The notes: a model not told the origin generated them from the letters alone. DNA of 20,544 bases from an uncultured Brachyspira sp. (GCA_934725655.1 CAKVCJ010000006.1:1-20544), one strand, 5' to 3'. Shown: positions 1 to 9,558, counted from the stretch's first letter. A program made the numbers and translations.

Positions 1-193
1 TTATATTATACATTATTTACAAAAATTTGAAAATAACTTAAATTCTAATTTTTAATAATATTTATTTAAATATTAATAGAAAAATAAAATCATAGTTTTT
101 TAATATTATATTTTGAATTTGATTTAAATTAAGAAGTGATAATAAGATTTAAGTATTAATTGAATAATCGTAATCCTCTAAAAAATTATAATT

Positions 194-370
194 TTAGTTT
201 ATTAGTTTAGAATTAAATTTATTTCTAAAATTATCTCTCAACTTTTTAACGGGTATCCACCAAGCGATTTTATTTATCTTTTCAGGAGTAATTTTTATAA
301 TTATTTTTATTCCAAATATAACTGTCTTTAAAGTATTTGAATTATCATAAATATTAAAAAATTGAAATCG
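194..370 (-). pseudogene. C-terminal remnant of a surface-glycan glycosyltransferase
   Basis: An open stretch of 58 codons on the minus strand ends at a TAA at 194-196. It has no start codon and is closed upstream by a TGA at 371-373. It reads ...TLKTVIFGIKI... and then KINKIAWWIPVKKLRDNF before a basic tail. A 'WWIPV-K/R-K-R' stretch close to the C-terminus is familiar from lipopolysaccharide-type glycosyltransferases of low-GC host-associated bacteria, but I recall this as a pattern and have not aligned it. The rest of the gene is absent, so this looks like a relic left by deletion. The glycan-assembly genes that follow on the same strand fit this reading. Family assignment is tentative. 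Confidence 0.4.
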
Positions 371-506
371 TCAACATTTTAATTTATACTATTAGTTTAT
401 GAAAAAAATTAAAATTATTTTAATTAATATACAAAAATAAGTCAACATAATATTATATACTAAATTTTAAGGCTTTATATTTCGAATATATTAATATATT
501 TTAAAC
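371..506. other. AT-rich intergenic stretch
   Basis: No coding potential, RNA gene or clear hairpin is visible here. The same is true of positions 1-193, which lie beyond the glycosyltransferase remnant and contain only A/T-rich sequence with stops in all frames. Confidence 0.5.
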
Positions 507-535
507 TTGACAATTTTATCAGTTTAGAATATAAT
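507..535 (+). promoter_or_regulatory. Consensus sigma-70-type promoter
   Basis: TTGACA at 507-512 and TATAAT at 530-535 are separated by 17 bases, matching the consensus exactly. Transcription would begin near 542, about 30 bases before the GTG at 572. No strong Shine-Dalgarno sequence follows. The gene it serves is now broken, so the promoter has outlived its reading frame. Confidence 0.7.
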
Positions 536-571
536 TAAGTATAAATAAATAAAAAATTAACGGTAAACAAA

Positions 572-1539
572 GTGTTTAATTTAGAGCTAAATACAAAGTA
601 TTTCGATAAGAGCGAAGATTTAAATAAAGAATATCTTAAAGAATACTTGAAAATTAAAAAGAGCGATTCATTAAGTAGGAATAATGATGTTAAGGATTTA
701 TTCTTTTTTAATCCAGAAAAATTTGGCGAGGAGAATAGAGAAGAAATATATTCAATGAATCAATATATGTTAGCGGATTATATGGATATATTATATCTGG
801 ATAAAAAATCTAATATTAAATAAAACCATTGAATATTTTAAAAACTATGCAACTATTTTTAATTCTTTATTAGAAAATTCTTCTATAAAATAAAGAAAGT
901 ATTAGTTTTAAATATGGTAAAAAAATTAATAAACTAATAGAAAACTTTAAATATGATTTATTAAATCCTAATATAACTGAAATGTATATTAGTTCTGGTT
1001 CGGTTCATGCAATGAAATATTCTTTGGTATTCTATATTCTAACTGAAGAAGAAAAAGAAAAAATAAAACAAAATTTACAAAATAGAAAAATAACTATTAT
1101 TTACGGTCCTTTTGCCTTGCTTGAAGATGACAATAATAATAGATTTATAAAATTTTTATTTGAAGAATTAGACAATAGAGATAATATTTTTATACAAAGA
1201 GACAATAATAACGAATATAAAAGAATGCATTTTTCTTATAAAAAATATAAAGACTGTAAACAAACCATTACAATTGAAACTCCTCATAGAGAATACTTTA
1301 TGAGAAGAAACTATATAGAATTAGATATTACAAATTACGATTTTAATGATTTTAAAAATGAATACCTATTTAATGATAATATACTTAAAAATACAACCAA
1401 TATAAAGTCATACGAAAGATTTATAGAAAAAGTCTTCTGTGATAATTTAAAAGACTATTTTGCTTTTTATAATTCTTCTAATAGATATCTATACTTTAAA
1501 AAAGCTTTTAAAAAATACAAACTTGGTTTAGGTAATTAA
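572..1539 (+). pseudogene. Frameshifted gene of unknown function
   Basis: Three consecutive frames appear to belong to one former gene. Frame one runs from GTG 572 to TAA 821-823 (83 codons). Coding-like sequence (IEYFKNYATIFNSLLENSS) continues in a second frame to TAA 891-893. It resumes in a third frame from about 892 (KESISFKYGKKINKL) through the ATG at 982 to TAA 1537-1539. The last block alone gives a 185-residue product rich in Lys, Asn, Tyr and Phe, with no signal peptide, membrane segment or motif I recognise. At least two frameshifts separate the blocks, so the full protein (about 320 residues) cannot be made without recoding. The alternative is two small genuine genes (572-823 and 982-1539), but the coding-like sequence between them argues against it. 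Confidence 0.55.
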
Positions 1540-1541
1540 TT

Positions 1542-2286
1542 TTGGCAAAAGAATCTTCATATGTAATACCATTTATAATGCCTTGCTTTTACTCTAAAAA
1601 TATGGACAGAAACCCAGATTATTTTTTATGTTTATTCAAGCACATAAGGTATGAGTATGAAATTTTTGTAAAGGCGATATACTTGATAATAACACTATAG
1701 TATTTGGTTTTTTATTAATCTTTTATTATTGTTTATTAAAATCGACAAATCTTCAATTAAATGATGATATTAAATCATATTTTGAAAAATAATTTTCACC
1801 TATCAATAATGATATAAAAGGATTTGATTTAAATGAATTAAAAATTGAAATAGAAAATTTAATATATAATAATAAAAATACTAATATCATTAATACAAAA
1901 AAGACAAATACATGATGCAGATATTTTTGATAATGTAAATACTAAAAAAGGTATAGATTGGTTCTATGAAGAATTTTTAAATTACTGCAAAAAACAAAAA
2001 TTAAATTATAATAATAAAATTAGACCTCATATATTTGAATTAAAATAAAGTATATTTTGCAGCTTCTAAAAATTTTAAAAATAGTTGCAAATTTAGTTAT
2101 TTATCTAAAATTATTGATATAAAAAAAGATTTTAAATACTTATATATAGACGAATTAAATCTGAATAATTATACATCTTATGAATGTTCGTGTGAAGGAT
2201 ATGATTGCAAATGTATGATTGACTTATTTAATAATGAAGAAGTTGATATAATAGCTGAAGTAGGAAAAGATATAGAAAATATATAA
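1542..2286 (+). pseudogene. Second decayed coding region of unknown function
   Basis: Coding-like segments in different frames follow directly after the previous gene. They include AKESSYVIPFIMPCFYSKNM from a TTG at 1542, then a stretch containing NDIKGFDLNELKIEIENL interrupted by an in-frame TAA near 1790. A further segment contains GIDWFYEEFLNYCKKQK, and the last block contains NNYTSYECSCEGYDCKCMID and ends in TAA at 2284-2286. I count about three frame changes plus one nonsense codon. The final block has a Cys-rich patch (C-x-C-x5-C-x-C) that could once have bound metal. It may have been the 3' part of the preceding gene or a separate downstream gene; I cannot tell. I recognise no family. 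Confidence 0.5.
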
Positions 2287-2304
2287 AAATAATATTTATA
2301 CCGT

Positions 2305-3612
2305 TTATTTATTACTAAATTTTAATAATTCTTCATATAAAATATTTAACGCCATATACCCATTTTTTTCATCTGGTTCTAAATAAGTTCCTTCTCCCCA
2401 TTCATTCCAAGCGTTTATAAACATAAATCTTCTATCTTTATTAAAATTTTCTCTAGTATATTTTATATTATATTTAATCCATTCTCTATATAAATCAAAA
2501 GAAAAATTATCCAATATAGAATGTTTTTTTGTTCTCGGAGAATTATCCCACATTAAGAATAAATCTTTATATGATTTAATATTAGCAAAATTATCTAAAT
2601 TAACTATCTCATTTACAAATTCTCTATAACTTCTTACATTAGCTTTTCCGTTTACCCTTAATTTTCTTCCGTTCATTGCATTATGTATAGTAAAATCTAC
2701 ATATTCATCAAATCCAAAATATTTGGCTTCACATTTTGATTTATCAAAAAGAGCGCTTACTGTAAAAATTAAAAATAAATCTTTTCCTGTTTTCTTAATT
2801 TGATAATTTCTCCAAATTTCGGTAGTTTTATTTATGTTAGGAAATATAAAAGGTTTATAAACTAATAAAACAGGCTTATCATCTATTCTTATATATCTTT
2901 TATCATCTAAATAGGCTTGCAAGGATTCTATAAATTTTTTATCATTCTTTTCAGAATAATCTTGCTTTATTAAAATATCATTTTCAGCTCCGTCCCATTT
3001 TTTAGTCCAATTTTCATTGGCATAACTTAAACAAAAATTAAAATCAATATCCTTATATTTTATATAGTTATCAACCACTTTTTGCATAAGCCTTTTTCCA
3101 GAAAAATCATAATGATAAAAACAAAAACCGTATAAGCCATAATTTTTTGCTATTTCTACTTGCTTTCTCATAACATTTACATCAGATAAATCATAATAAC
3201 CGATATCTTTATGAGGAGTTCTAGGCTGATAATGTCCGTCATAAAGAGGCAAAGCTTTTTTTACATTTGTCCATTCCGTAAAGCCTTTTCCCCACCACTC
3301 GTCATTTTCTTTAAATGTATGAAATTGAGGCAAATACCATGCTATTGTTTTTATATCAGTTTCAAATTTATCTTTTTTATCATATTTTACATATATAGGA
3401 CGAAATTTTTCTAAAATTTCATAATCTATAATATATGTATTTCTAATTTCTTTACTATATATGTTTTTATCTTTGAAAAATAAGCATATACTTATAAAAT
3501 TAAAAAACTTGACAACTATTTTTACTCTGCTATCTTTAGTAATAAATGATTTTATGCTTATAATAATATTGCCAACTTCAAATATTTTATCAATTTCAAA
3601 AATTTGTTTCAT
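2305..3612 (-). CDS. WbsX-family (GH99-like) glycosyltransferase
   Basis: 435 residues. After about 88 weakly conserved N-terminal residues comes the full WbsX/GH99-like domain. Its landmarks in order are AWYLPQFHTFKENDEWWGKG, FTEWTNVKKALP, HYQPRTP, YGLYGFCFYHY, NENWTKKWDG and, near the C-terminus, NAWNEWGEGTYLEPD. This family occurs in O-antigen and other surface-polysaccharide clusters as predicted glycosyltransferases or glycan-modifying enzymes. The protein is probably cytoplasmic, since no signal peptide or membrane span is evident. The start is firm: its ATG shares a base with the stop of the upstream gene (TAATG at 3614-3610), so the two are translationally coupled. It is paralogous to the N-terminal half of that neighbour. 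Exact substrate is unknown. Confidence 0.85.
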   Translation of the reverse strand: MKQIFEIDKIFEVGNIIISIKSFITKDSRVKIVVKFFNFISICLFFKDKNIYSKEIRNTYIIDYEILEKFRPIYVKYDKKDKFETDIKTIAWYLPQFHTFKENDEWWGKGFTEWTNVKKALPLYDGHYQPRTPHKDIGYYDLSDVNVMRKQVEIAKNYGLYGFCFYHYDFSGKRLMQKVVDNYIKYKDIDFNFCLSYANENWTKKWDGAENDILIKQDYSEKNDKKFIESLQAYLDDKRYIRIDDKPVLLVYKPFIFPNINKTTEIWRNYQIKKTGKDLFLIFTVSALFDKSKCEAKYFGFDEYVDFTIHNAMNGRKLRVNGKANVRSYREFVNEIVNLDNFANIKSYKDLFLMWDNSPRTKKHSILDNFSFDLYREWIKYNIKYTRENFNKDRRFMFINAWNEWGEGTYLEPDEKNGYMALNILYEELLKFSNK

Positions 3613-6225
3613 TAATTGTTACCTATTTTACTATTATAAAATTTCATAATATATTCAAACATAGATTCCGCTGAAATATCTTCGGCAATATAACCCTTAT
3701 CATATTTTGAAACTCTTTCCGCTTGAGCTCCTAAATTAAAACATATTATAGGTTTTTCCATTAAAATAATTTCTTGCGTAGTGTATGAGAATGTTTCTGG
3801 ACATATAGACGGCATTATAAAAATATCTATATCGTATTTTTCAACAATTTCTACTAAATTCTCATGTTTATATTCTCCATGTATAGTAATATTATGATAC
3901 TCTATTATATCTGAATTAAGAATATCTCCAATTAAATAAAAATGCATATTGTTATTTTTAGACGATAAATTTAACAAATCCTCTAATATAGAATAGCCCT
4001 TAATTTTAGTTATTTTACCCAAAATTCCAATATGCAATTTATCTTTTTTGATTGAATTAATCGGAATTCTATTTATCCAATTAACTTTATGCGGAATTAT
4101 TTTTATTTTTTCTTCGTTTATAAAATATACTTTACTAAAAATATCTTTAGAAGAATTGGAGAAAAATAATATTTTGTTAGATGTATTAATCAAACATTGA
4201 AAAATCTCTCTAAATTTTTTAATATTTTTAAAATATAAACCTTTTATACAGCTATTACATATTTTTAAATCACTTGGTATATTGCAATAATATTTATTTT
4301 TATAAAGTAAAAAACAACGAGGACATATATAAAAATAATCATGAACAGGAAGAATAACATTAATCTTTTTTTCTTCTGAAATATTTATTACATAGTTAAT
4401 TACTTGATATAAATATTTTTTATACGAAGCAAGATTATTTACAAATATCTCTTCTATTAAAAACAAATCGTATATAAAATATATATTTTTTAAATCATAA
4501 AAATAATAATAATATTTATCATATTTATAATTTACTTCCATAAAATATTTATCATTATTTGTATATATAACGAAAGTTATAATGTTATTTTGTATATTTT
4601 CTTTAATTTTCTCATCTAAATATATATCGGCTCCGTCTCCTAAATTATGGTCAAATACGATTATAGCATTTTTACATTTTTTAGATAATGTATTTAAAAT
4701 AATATCATTATTAGATATATTATTATATTCGAAAATCTTTTCATAACTAAATGGTATTATTTTATTATATTTACATATGACTTCGTTATCCCCAATTATT
4801 GAATTAGAATCTATTAAAGCTCTAGCTGTAGCATCTAAATATGCATAACCGTTTCTTGAATCAGGCTCTAAATAAGCGCCTTCTGCCCATTCGTTCCAAG
4901 CGTTTATAAATACTAATCTTTCATATCCTTCAAAATTCTCTTTTGTATTATTTATTAAATGTTCAAGCCAAAATTTATATAAATACGGAGTCGAGTTTAT
5001 TATAGTTCCTCCTTTGCCTTCTGCTCTTCTTGCTTCGTTATCCCAATCGGGACATAAAGACCTAAATTCTTTATAATTTGGAATAGCCTTATTATAAGAA
5101 TAATCTATTATATCATTATAATCTACAATCCATGCTCCAGATGTGTAATTATTATTAAAAAGTTCTAATTTATTAATATCATAATTATTTACTCTTCCGA
5201 TTGCATATTCTATATATGCATCCGCTCCAAATTTTTCAGGATTTTCTACGCTATGGGTATTAGATATAGTAATATATAAATTAAAACCACCGTTATCTAT
5301 ACAATATTTTCTCCACATATTGATTGTTTTCTTCATATTTTGCATTAGCGTAGGACGATATATATTTAAAAGAGGCTTATTATTAACCCTTATATATCTA
5401 TTATCTTGAAAGATAGGAAATAAAAATTTTATTAAATTTAAATCATCTTCATCAGAATATTTCTGTTCTATTAAAATATCTTCTTGGCTTCCATCCCATC
5501 TCCTTGCCCAAGATTCATTAGTCCAAAATAAACAAAAAGGAAAATCTAAATCAGGATTATTTAAAACCAAATCTAAAGGTTGTTCTAAAAGCCTCTTACC
5601 ATCAAACCAGTAAAAATAATAATAAAATCCGTATATTCCATAATTTTTAGCTATTCTTACCTGTTCTTCATGAACTTCTTTTAATCTTAAATCATAATAT
5701 CCTAAATCTCCAGGTAATCTTGGTTGGTAATGTCCTTTAAATTGTGGAAGCGCTTTTACGACATTAGCCCATTCCGTAAAGCCCTTTCCCCACCATTTAT
5801 CGTTTTCAGGTATAGGATGAAACTGGGTAAGGTAATATGCTATAAGTTTTATATCTTTAGGTTTTATATTATAATTTGTATAATGCTTATAATAAAATGA
5901 TTTACCGCTATAAATATTTATAATACCTGTTTACTAATAAATCCTCTGGAATTAAAGCGAAAACTATATTAATTAAAAATAAAATCCTAAATTTTACATA
6001 TAACTTTTTAACTTCTACATTATTATAACTTGAGGATATTGATAACATATTATTTTGGGAATAGATAAATTTAGATTTATATGTTTTCATTTTAGAGCAG
6101 TTTTTTAATATAAAGCATATATTGATAAAAAATAATTTTATGTTGAGTAATATAGAGTTTCTATAGTCAACATATTCGGCATATATATCAAAAATATAAT
6201 TTTTCTTATTCTTTATAAATTTCAT
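3612..6225 (-). pseudogene. WbsX–GT4 fusion glycosyltransferase with an N-terminal frameshift
   Basis: The frame ending at 3612 is open back to a stop at 5931-5933, but between 5571 and 5930 it has no ATG and still encodes conserved WbsX sequence (IKLIAYYLTQFHPIPEN, WWGKGFTEWANVVKALP, YGIYGFYYYFYWFDGKRLL). The first usable codon, TTG 5570, would cut off that half domain. The missing N-terminus lies one frame over, from ATG 6225 to TAG 5908, and resembles the start of the downstream paralogue. The frames overlap at 5908-5933, so one extra base there restores a protein of about 870 residues. Domain order: variable N-terminus (1-~120), WbsX (~120-400, with NAWNEWAEGAYLEPD), a GT4 N-lobe with HDYFYICPRCFLLY, and a GT4 C-lobe (HIGILGKITKIKGYSI; MPSICPETFSYTTQEIILME). 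Likely role: surface-glycan assembly. Either a recent frameshift mutation or a sequencing indel. Confidence 0.75.
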
Positions 6226-6409
6226 AATAATTCTATGCTATTTAATAATGAGAATTAATTGTATAAATATGTTAGATTAGGGATAATAAGATATAGAAAA
6301 CTAAACTTCTAGAAAATATTAACTTAAATCATTACTAAATAATAAACTATAAAAATCAAAATAAATTTTATTTTATGTCTTTTATTAGTAATATTTACAC
6401 ACTTAATTA
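6226..6409. other. Divergent intergenic region between glycan genes and the radical SAM operon
   Basis: AT-rich, non-coding spacer separating the minus-strand glycosyltransferases from the plus-strand operon. An imperfect inverted repeat, ATTACTAA at 6331-6338 and TTAGTAAT at 6385-6392, flanks a 46-base loop just upstream of the -35 box. In such AT-rich DNA it may be chance. No other structure is visible. Confidence 0.45.
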
Positions 6410-6438
6410 TTGACATATTATTGTATTTTATGTATAAT
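6410..6438 (+). promoter_or_regulatory. Perfect consensus promoter of the radical SAM/UvrA-like operon
   Basis: TTGACA at 6410-6415, a 17-base spacer, and TATAAT at 6433-6438. Transcription would start near 6445, leaving a leader of about 34 bases before the precursor ATG at 6479. A strong Shine-Dalgarno GGAGG at 6465-6469 sits nine bases before that ATG. The promoter rules out the in-frame ATG at 6410 as the true start, because that codon lies inside the -35/-10 region. Confidence 0.8.
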
Positions 6439-6478
6439 ATATACATTCGTTAAATTTAAAAATTGGAGGTTTCTATAT

Positions 6479-6619
6479 ATGGAAAATGTTTCTGATGATT
6501 TAGAAATTGAATTAACTGAAAAAGAAGTAGATGACTTTATTAAATTTTTATCTGAGAAAAAAGAATATCTTGATACGGGATTAGGCGCTTTTCATACAGA
6601 TAATCATAGTAATTGGTAA
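6479..6619 (+). CDS. Candidate RiPP precursor peptide (46 residues)
   Basis: The start is set by GGAGG at 6465-6469 and the promoter just upstream. The N-terminal part is acidic and helix-like (SDDLEIELTEKEVDDFIKFL), as is usual for a leader peptide. The C-terminal part, LDTGLGAFHTDNHSNW, is Gly/His/Asn/Asp-rich and ends in Trp, as is usual for a core peptide. It has no Cys, so lanthionine or thioether chemistry is unlikely. Aromatic and His residues spaced with small polar residues (F-H-T, H-T-D, H-S-N) would suit side-chain crosslinking by SPASM radical SAM enzymes. It is first in a six-gene operon containing four radical SAM domains, and its stop is 14 bases before the next ATG. A precursor role is inference from position, size and composition; I know no homologous family. 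Confidence 0.65.
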   Translation: MENVSDDLEIELTEKEVDDFIKFLSEKKEYLDTGLGAFHTDNHSNW

Positions 6620-6633
6620 TTATATTTTTAAAC

Positions 6634-7734
6634 ATGTTACAAAAAAATATTACTTTTTATGATGATAAAAAAATATTAAATTTAATATTAAAAGTTAATG
6701 GTTCATATTGTAATATAGATTGCGATTATTGTTTTGAAAAAAATAAATCTTTAGACTGCAATATGCAAATAACTTCAGAGTATTTATTAAATTTATTAAA
6801 TAATATTGAAGGTAAAATAGTTGTGACTTTTCATGGTGGAGAACCGCTAACTATTGGTAAAGATAAATTCATTAGTTTGCTTGAAACTATAAAACCTTTT
6901 TATCCGCATAAGATAATGTATATATATTTACAAACTAACGGTTTGTTATTAGATAAAGAATGGATATATATTTTATTCGAAAAATATAAGAATTTAAACA
7001 TTGAAATATCATTGAGTTTAGATGGCACTTATTGTATGAATTCTTTAAGAACAGATTATAATAAAAAAAATACTTATAAAGATGTTATAAATGCTTATGA
7101 ATTATTAAGAGAAAATAATATATCGGCTGGTATGCTAAGTGTTATATCTAAAAATTCTCTACCGTTTTATAAAGAATATATAGAAATTATAGAGAGTATT
7201 AAAAATTTAAGATTTGTTAAAATAAACCCGTTATTTAATATGATAAATAATCACCTAACAAGCGATAGTATTACGCCAACAGAATTCTCTAATTTCATAA
7301 TTGATATCACAAAGCTATATATTAAGAAGAAATTATATAAAAGAGTTGCTATAGAGCCAATTCTAAGCATATTCCAAAAAATTAATAATATTGAATCTAA
7401 ATATTGCAATTATAATACTAATAAATGTTACCAATTTATATCGTTATATCCAAATAATATTATTTCTCCTTGTGATTGTTTTTCTACAGATGATTTTAGA
7501 ATCAATAATGATATTAATCTTATTTTAAATGAAAATATTTCTCATTCTATATTTAATGACGATAAAATTATAAAAAATATTTTAGAAGATTGTAAAAAAT
7601 GCGATATATTTTGTTTATGTTCAGGCGGTTGTATTTCTCAAAGGTATTATTTATATAAAAATAAATCGTTGTATCAAGATTATTGTAAATCTAAAATTAT
7701 ATTGTTCTCTTTTGCAAAAGATTTTAAGGAATAA
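6634..7734 (+). CDS. Radical SAM/SPASM peptide maturase (first of the operon)
   Basis: 366 residues from ATG 6634. A TTG at 6613 overlapping the precursor stop would add seven residues but has no better ribosome site. The radical SAM cluster is Cys26-x3-Cys30-x2-Cys33, followed by the SAM-binding FHGGEP at 66-71, LQTNG, and SLDG. The C-terminal SPASM region carries paired Cys around 257-285 and then Cys320, 323, 327, 329, 333 (in CSGGC) and 351, enough for auxiliary [4Fe-4S] clusters. Enzymes of this layout abstract a hydrogen from a peptide side chain and form C-C or thioether crosslinks in ribosomal peptides. Next to the candidate precursor, the same role is likely. No RRE/PqqD-like domain precedes the Cys motif. 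It resembles the minus-strand enzyme at 16515-17546 in the central 'NP-x-F' and 'EP/DP-I' segments. Confidence 0.88.
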   Translation: MLQKNITFYDDKKILNLILKVNGSYCNIDCDYCFEKNKSLDCNMQITSEYLLNLLNNIEGKIVVTFHGGEPLTIGKDKFISLLETIKPFYPHKIMYIYLQTNGLLLDKEWIYILFEKYKNLNIEISLSLDGTYCMNSLRTDYNKKNTYKDVINAYELLRENNISAGMLSVISKNSLPFYKEYIEIIESIKNLRFVKINPLFNMINNHLTSDSITPTEFSNFIIDITKLYIKKKLYKRVAIEPILSIFQKINNIESKYCNYNTNKCYQFISLYPNNIISPCDCFSTDDFRINNDINLILNENISHSIFNDDKIIKNILEDCKKCDIFCLCSGGCISQRYYLYKNKSLYQDYCKSKIILFSFAKDFKE

Positions 7735-7740
7735 AATATT

Positions 7741-9558
7741 ATGTTTGAATCTAATTTTTTTACAGACGCTATATATATCAATATTCCATTTTGTAATAAA
7801 AAATGTTATTTCTGCCATTATACAGATAATTTAGAATTTTCCGCTACAAAAATAGAGAATAATTATTTTTACACATTAATTAATCAACTAGAATATATTT
7901 TAAAAAATATTAGAAATAATAATTTAAAAAGTATTTATTTTGGAGGAGGAACGCCATCTTTGCTAAACAATGAACAAATAAATATTATAGAAAATATATT
8001 TAATCATTATGATATAATTGCTGAAGAAATATCTATGGAATTATATCCAACCATTTGTAATTTCGATTATACTAATAATAAGTTTTTTAATAGATATTCT
8101 ATAGGCGTTCAGAGTTTCGATAAAAGTCTATTAAAAAAATATAATAGAAAAAAATATAATTTTTACATTATAAAAGATATTATGGATAATATAAAAAAGA
8201 ATAATATTAATAATATTATTAATATAGATTTAATTTTTGATGAATTTATTTTAGAAGAAGATATTTTTAATGTATTAAAATTATGCCCAGATTCTATTGT
8301 TTTCTACCCTAACACTAAAGGGAGAGGATTAAAAAGATTAATAAATATATACGATTCTTTATATAAATTATCATACAACATAGATGGGTATAAAAGCTTA
8401 GGAAAATCTAAATTTATATTTCTAAAAGAAAATATAGAAGAGTCTAATTACTCAAAAGTTGAATATGGTTATATTGGAAATATAATAGGTGTAGGACATA
8501 ATAGCGTTTCATATATAAATGGCGATTCGTATTTATCTTCATTTAGAACTAAAGAATTCTATTTTTATAAAAGAATAAATAATATATCTAGATATCATGA
8601 TATAATTATAAAATCCTCAAATATAGGAGTTATTAAAGAGACTATTAATAAATACTTTAGCTCATTATTAGATTCTAATTTATTTGCAGAAGAAAATAAT
8701 ATATTATACATCCCAAAATATAATTATTCTTTGTTCTATAAATATTTATCGGGGAATTATGGCGGTAAATATGCAGATATATTTGCTTCTTGCGTTTTAT
8801 TTGGAGATAAAGACTATAATAATTTAGATTATATATCTGATAATTATTTAGATTATAAAACAATATATAGCTTAAACAAATTTGCTAGCGATAATTATTT
8901 AATTATTAATAAGAATTTTAAGAAAGAGACTTTACCAAATATGTTTATATTAATTGAAGGGATAGACGGCAGCGGTAAAGATACTTTTGCTAATTTGTTA
9001 GCAGTAAAAATAAAAGAAAGATTTAGGTATATAGAAAACTATCCATTATCAATCATTGGACAACCATATTCTAAATTTAAATACGGAGTGGAGGCAAAAT
9101 CATTTATAGAAAATTTAGATATAGAATATGGAAAAGAAAAAATTATTAAATATTTAACGGAAAATAGAATAGAATCAGAAAAATATGTAAATAGTTTAGG
9201 AGGTTTGGCAATTTGTATAAGGGGGGTATTAACGGATATAGCGACTTTTAATTACGCTTTTAATGAAAATACTAATAATGCTTTTGGTTTATGCTCAAAT
9301 ATAAAATACATAGATAAATTAATAATCATCGATATAGATGAAAACGAAGCAAATAATAGAATAGAAAATAGAAATATAAAAAGAACTTGGAGAGAATACT
9401 TGCCGCAATTAAAATATTTTAGAGATTTTTATCTAAAGTATAATTCTAATCATATAAAAGAAAAAATAATCATAAATAATAACGATTATAATAAATTAGA
9501 AGAATATTGCGAAAAATTATCTAATGAGTTATATTTTAAGGCATTAAAAAATGGATAG
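7741..9558 (+). CDS. HemW-like radical SAM protein fused to a thymidylate-kinase-like domain
   Basis: 605 residues; Shine-Dalgarno AAGGA at 7726-7730. Residues 1 to ~390 follow the HemW/HemN-like plan: YINIPFCNKKCYFCHY with Cys18-x3-Cys22-x2-Cys25, GGGTPS at 68-73, SIGVQSFD at 120-127, IIGVGHNSVS, and a C-terminal winged-helix-like part. HemW relatives act as haem chaperones, but HemN-like members in peptide pathways (class C enzymes) methylate with two SAM molecules. Residues ~401-605 form a P-loop kinase domain most like thymidylate kinase: IEGIDGSGKDTF (lysine 413), ENRIESEKYVNSLGG, ICIRGVLTDIATF in place of the usual DR-x motif (the Asp is Ile here), and a basic lid (NRIENRNIKRTW). The kinase joins the open frame at an internal ATG (8941) without its own ribosome site, so it is a true fusion. 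I do not recognise this domain pair. Substrate unknown. Confidence 0.82.
   Translation: MFESNFFTDAIYINIPFCNKKCYFCHYTDNLEFSATKIENNYFYTLINQLEYILKNIRNNNLKSIYFGGGTPSLLNNEQINIIENIFNHYDIIAEEISMELYPTICNFDYTNNKFFNRYSIGVQSFDKSLLKKYNRKKYNFYIIKDIMDNIKKNNINNIINIDLIFDEFILEEDIFNVLKLCPDSIVFYPNTKGRGLKRLINIYDSLYKLSYNIDGYKSLGKSKFIFLKENIEESNYSKVEYGYIGNIIGVGHNSVSYINGDSYLSSFRTKEFYFYKRINNISRYHDIIIKSSNIGVIKETINKYFSSLLDSNLFAEENNILYIPKYNYSLFYKYLSGNYGGKYADIFASCVLFGDKDYNNLDYISDNYLDYKTIYSLNKFASDNYLIINKNFKKETLPNMFILIEGIDGSGKDTFANLLAVKIKERFRYIENYPLSIIGQPYSKFKYGVEAKSFIENLDIEYGKEKIIKYLTENRIESEKYVNSLGGLAICIRGVLTDIATFNYAFNENTNNAFGLCSNIKYIDKLIIIDIDENEANNRIENRNIKRTWREYLPQLKYFRDFYLKYNSNHIKEKIIINNNDYNKLEEYCEKLSNELYFKALKNG

Noticed and set aside
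6331..6392. Inverted repeat ATTACTAA/TTAGTAAT as an operator or terminator.
   Set aside because: Only eight A/T-rich bases per arm with a 46-base loop; chance is likely in DNA of this composition.
6410..6478. An in-frame ATG at 6410 that would give a 69-residue version of the precursor peptide.
   Set aside because: The codons from 6410 overlap the TTGACA and TATAAT boxes and would not be in the transcript. GGAGG at 6465-6469 is correctly spaced for ATG 6479.
7741..8940. Housekeeping hemW.
   Set aside because: It is fused to a kinase-like domain and lies in a peptide-maturation operon; a separate hemW would be expected elsewhere.
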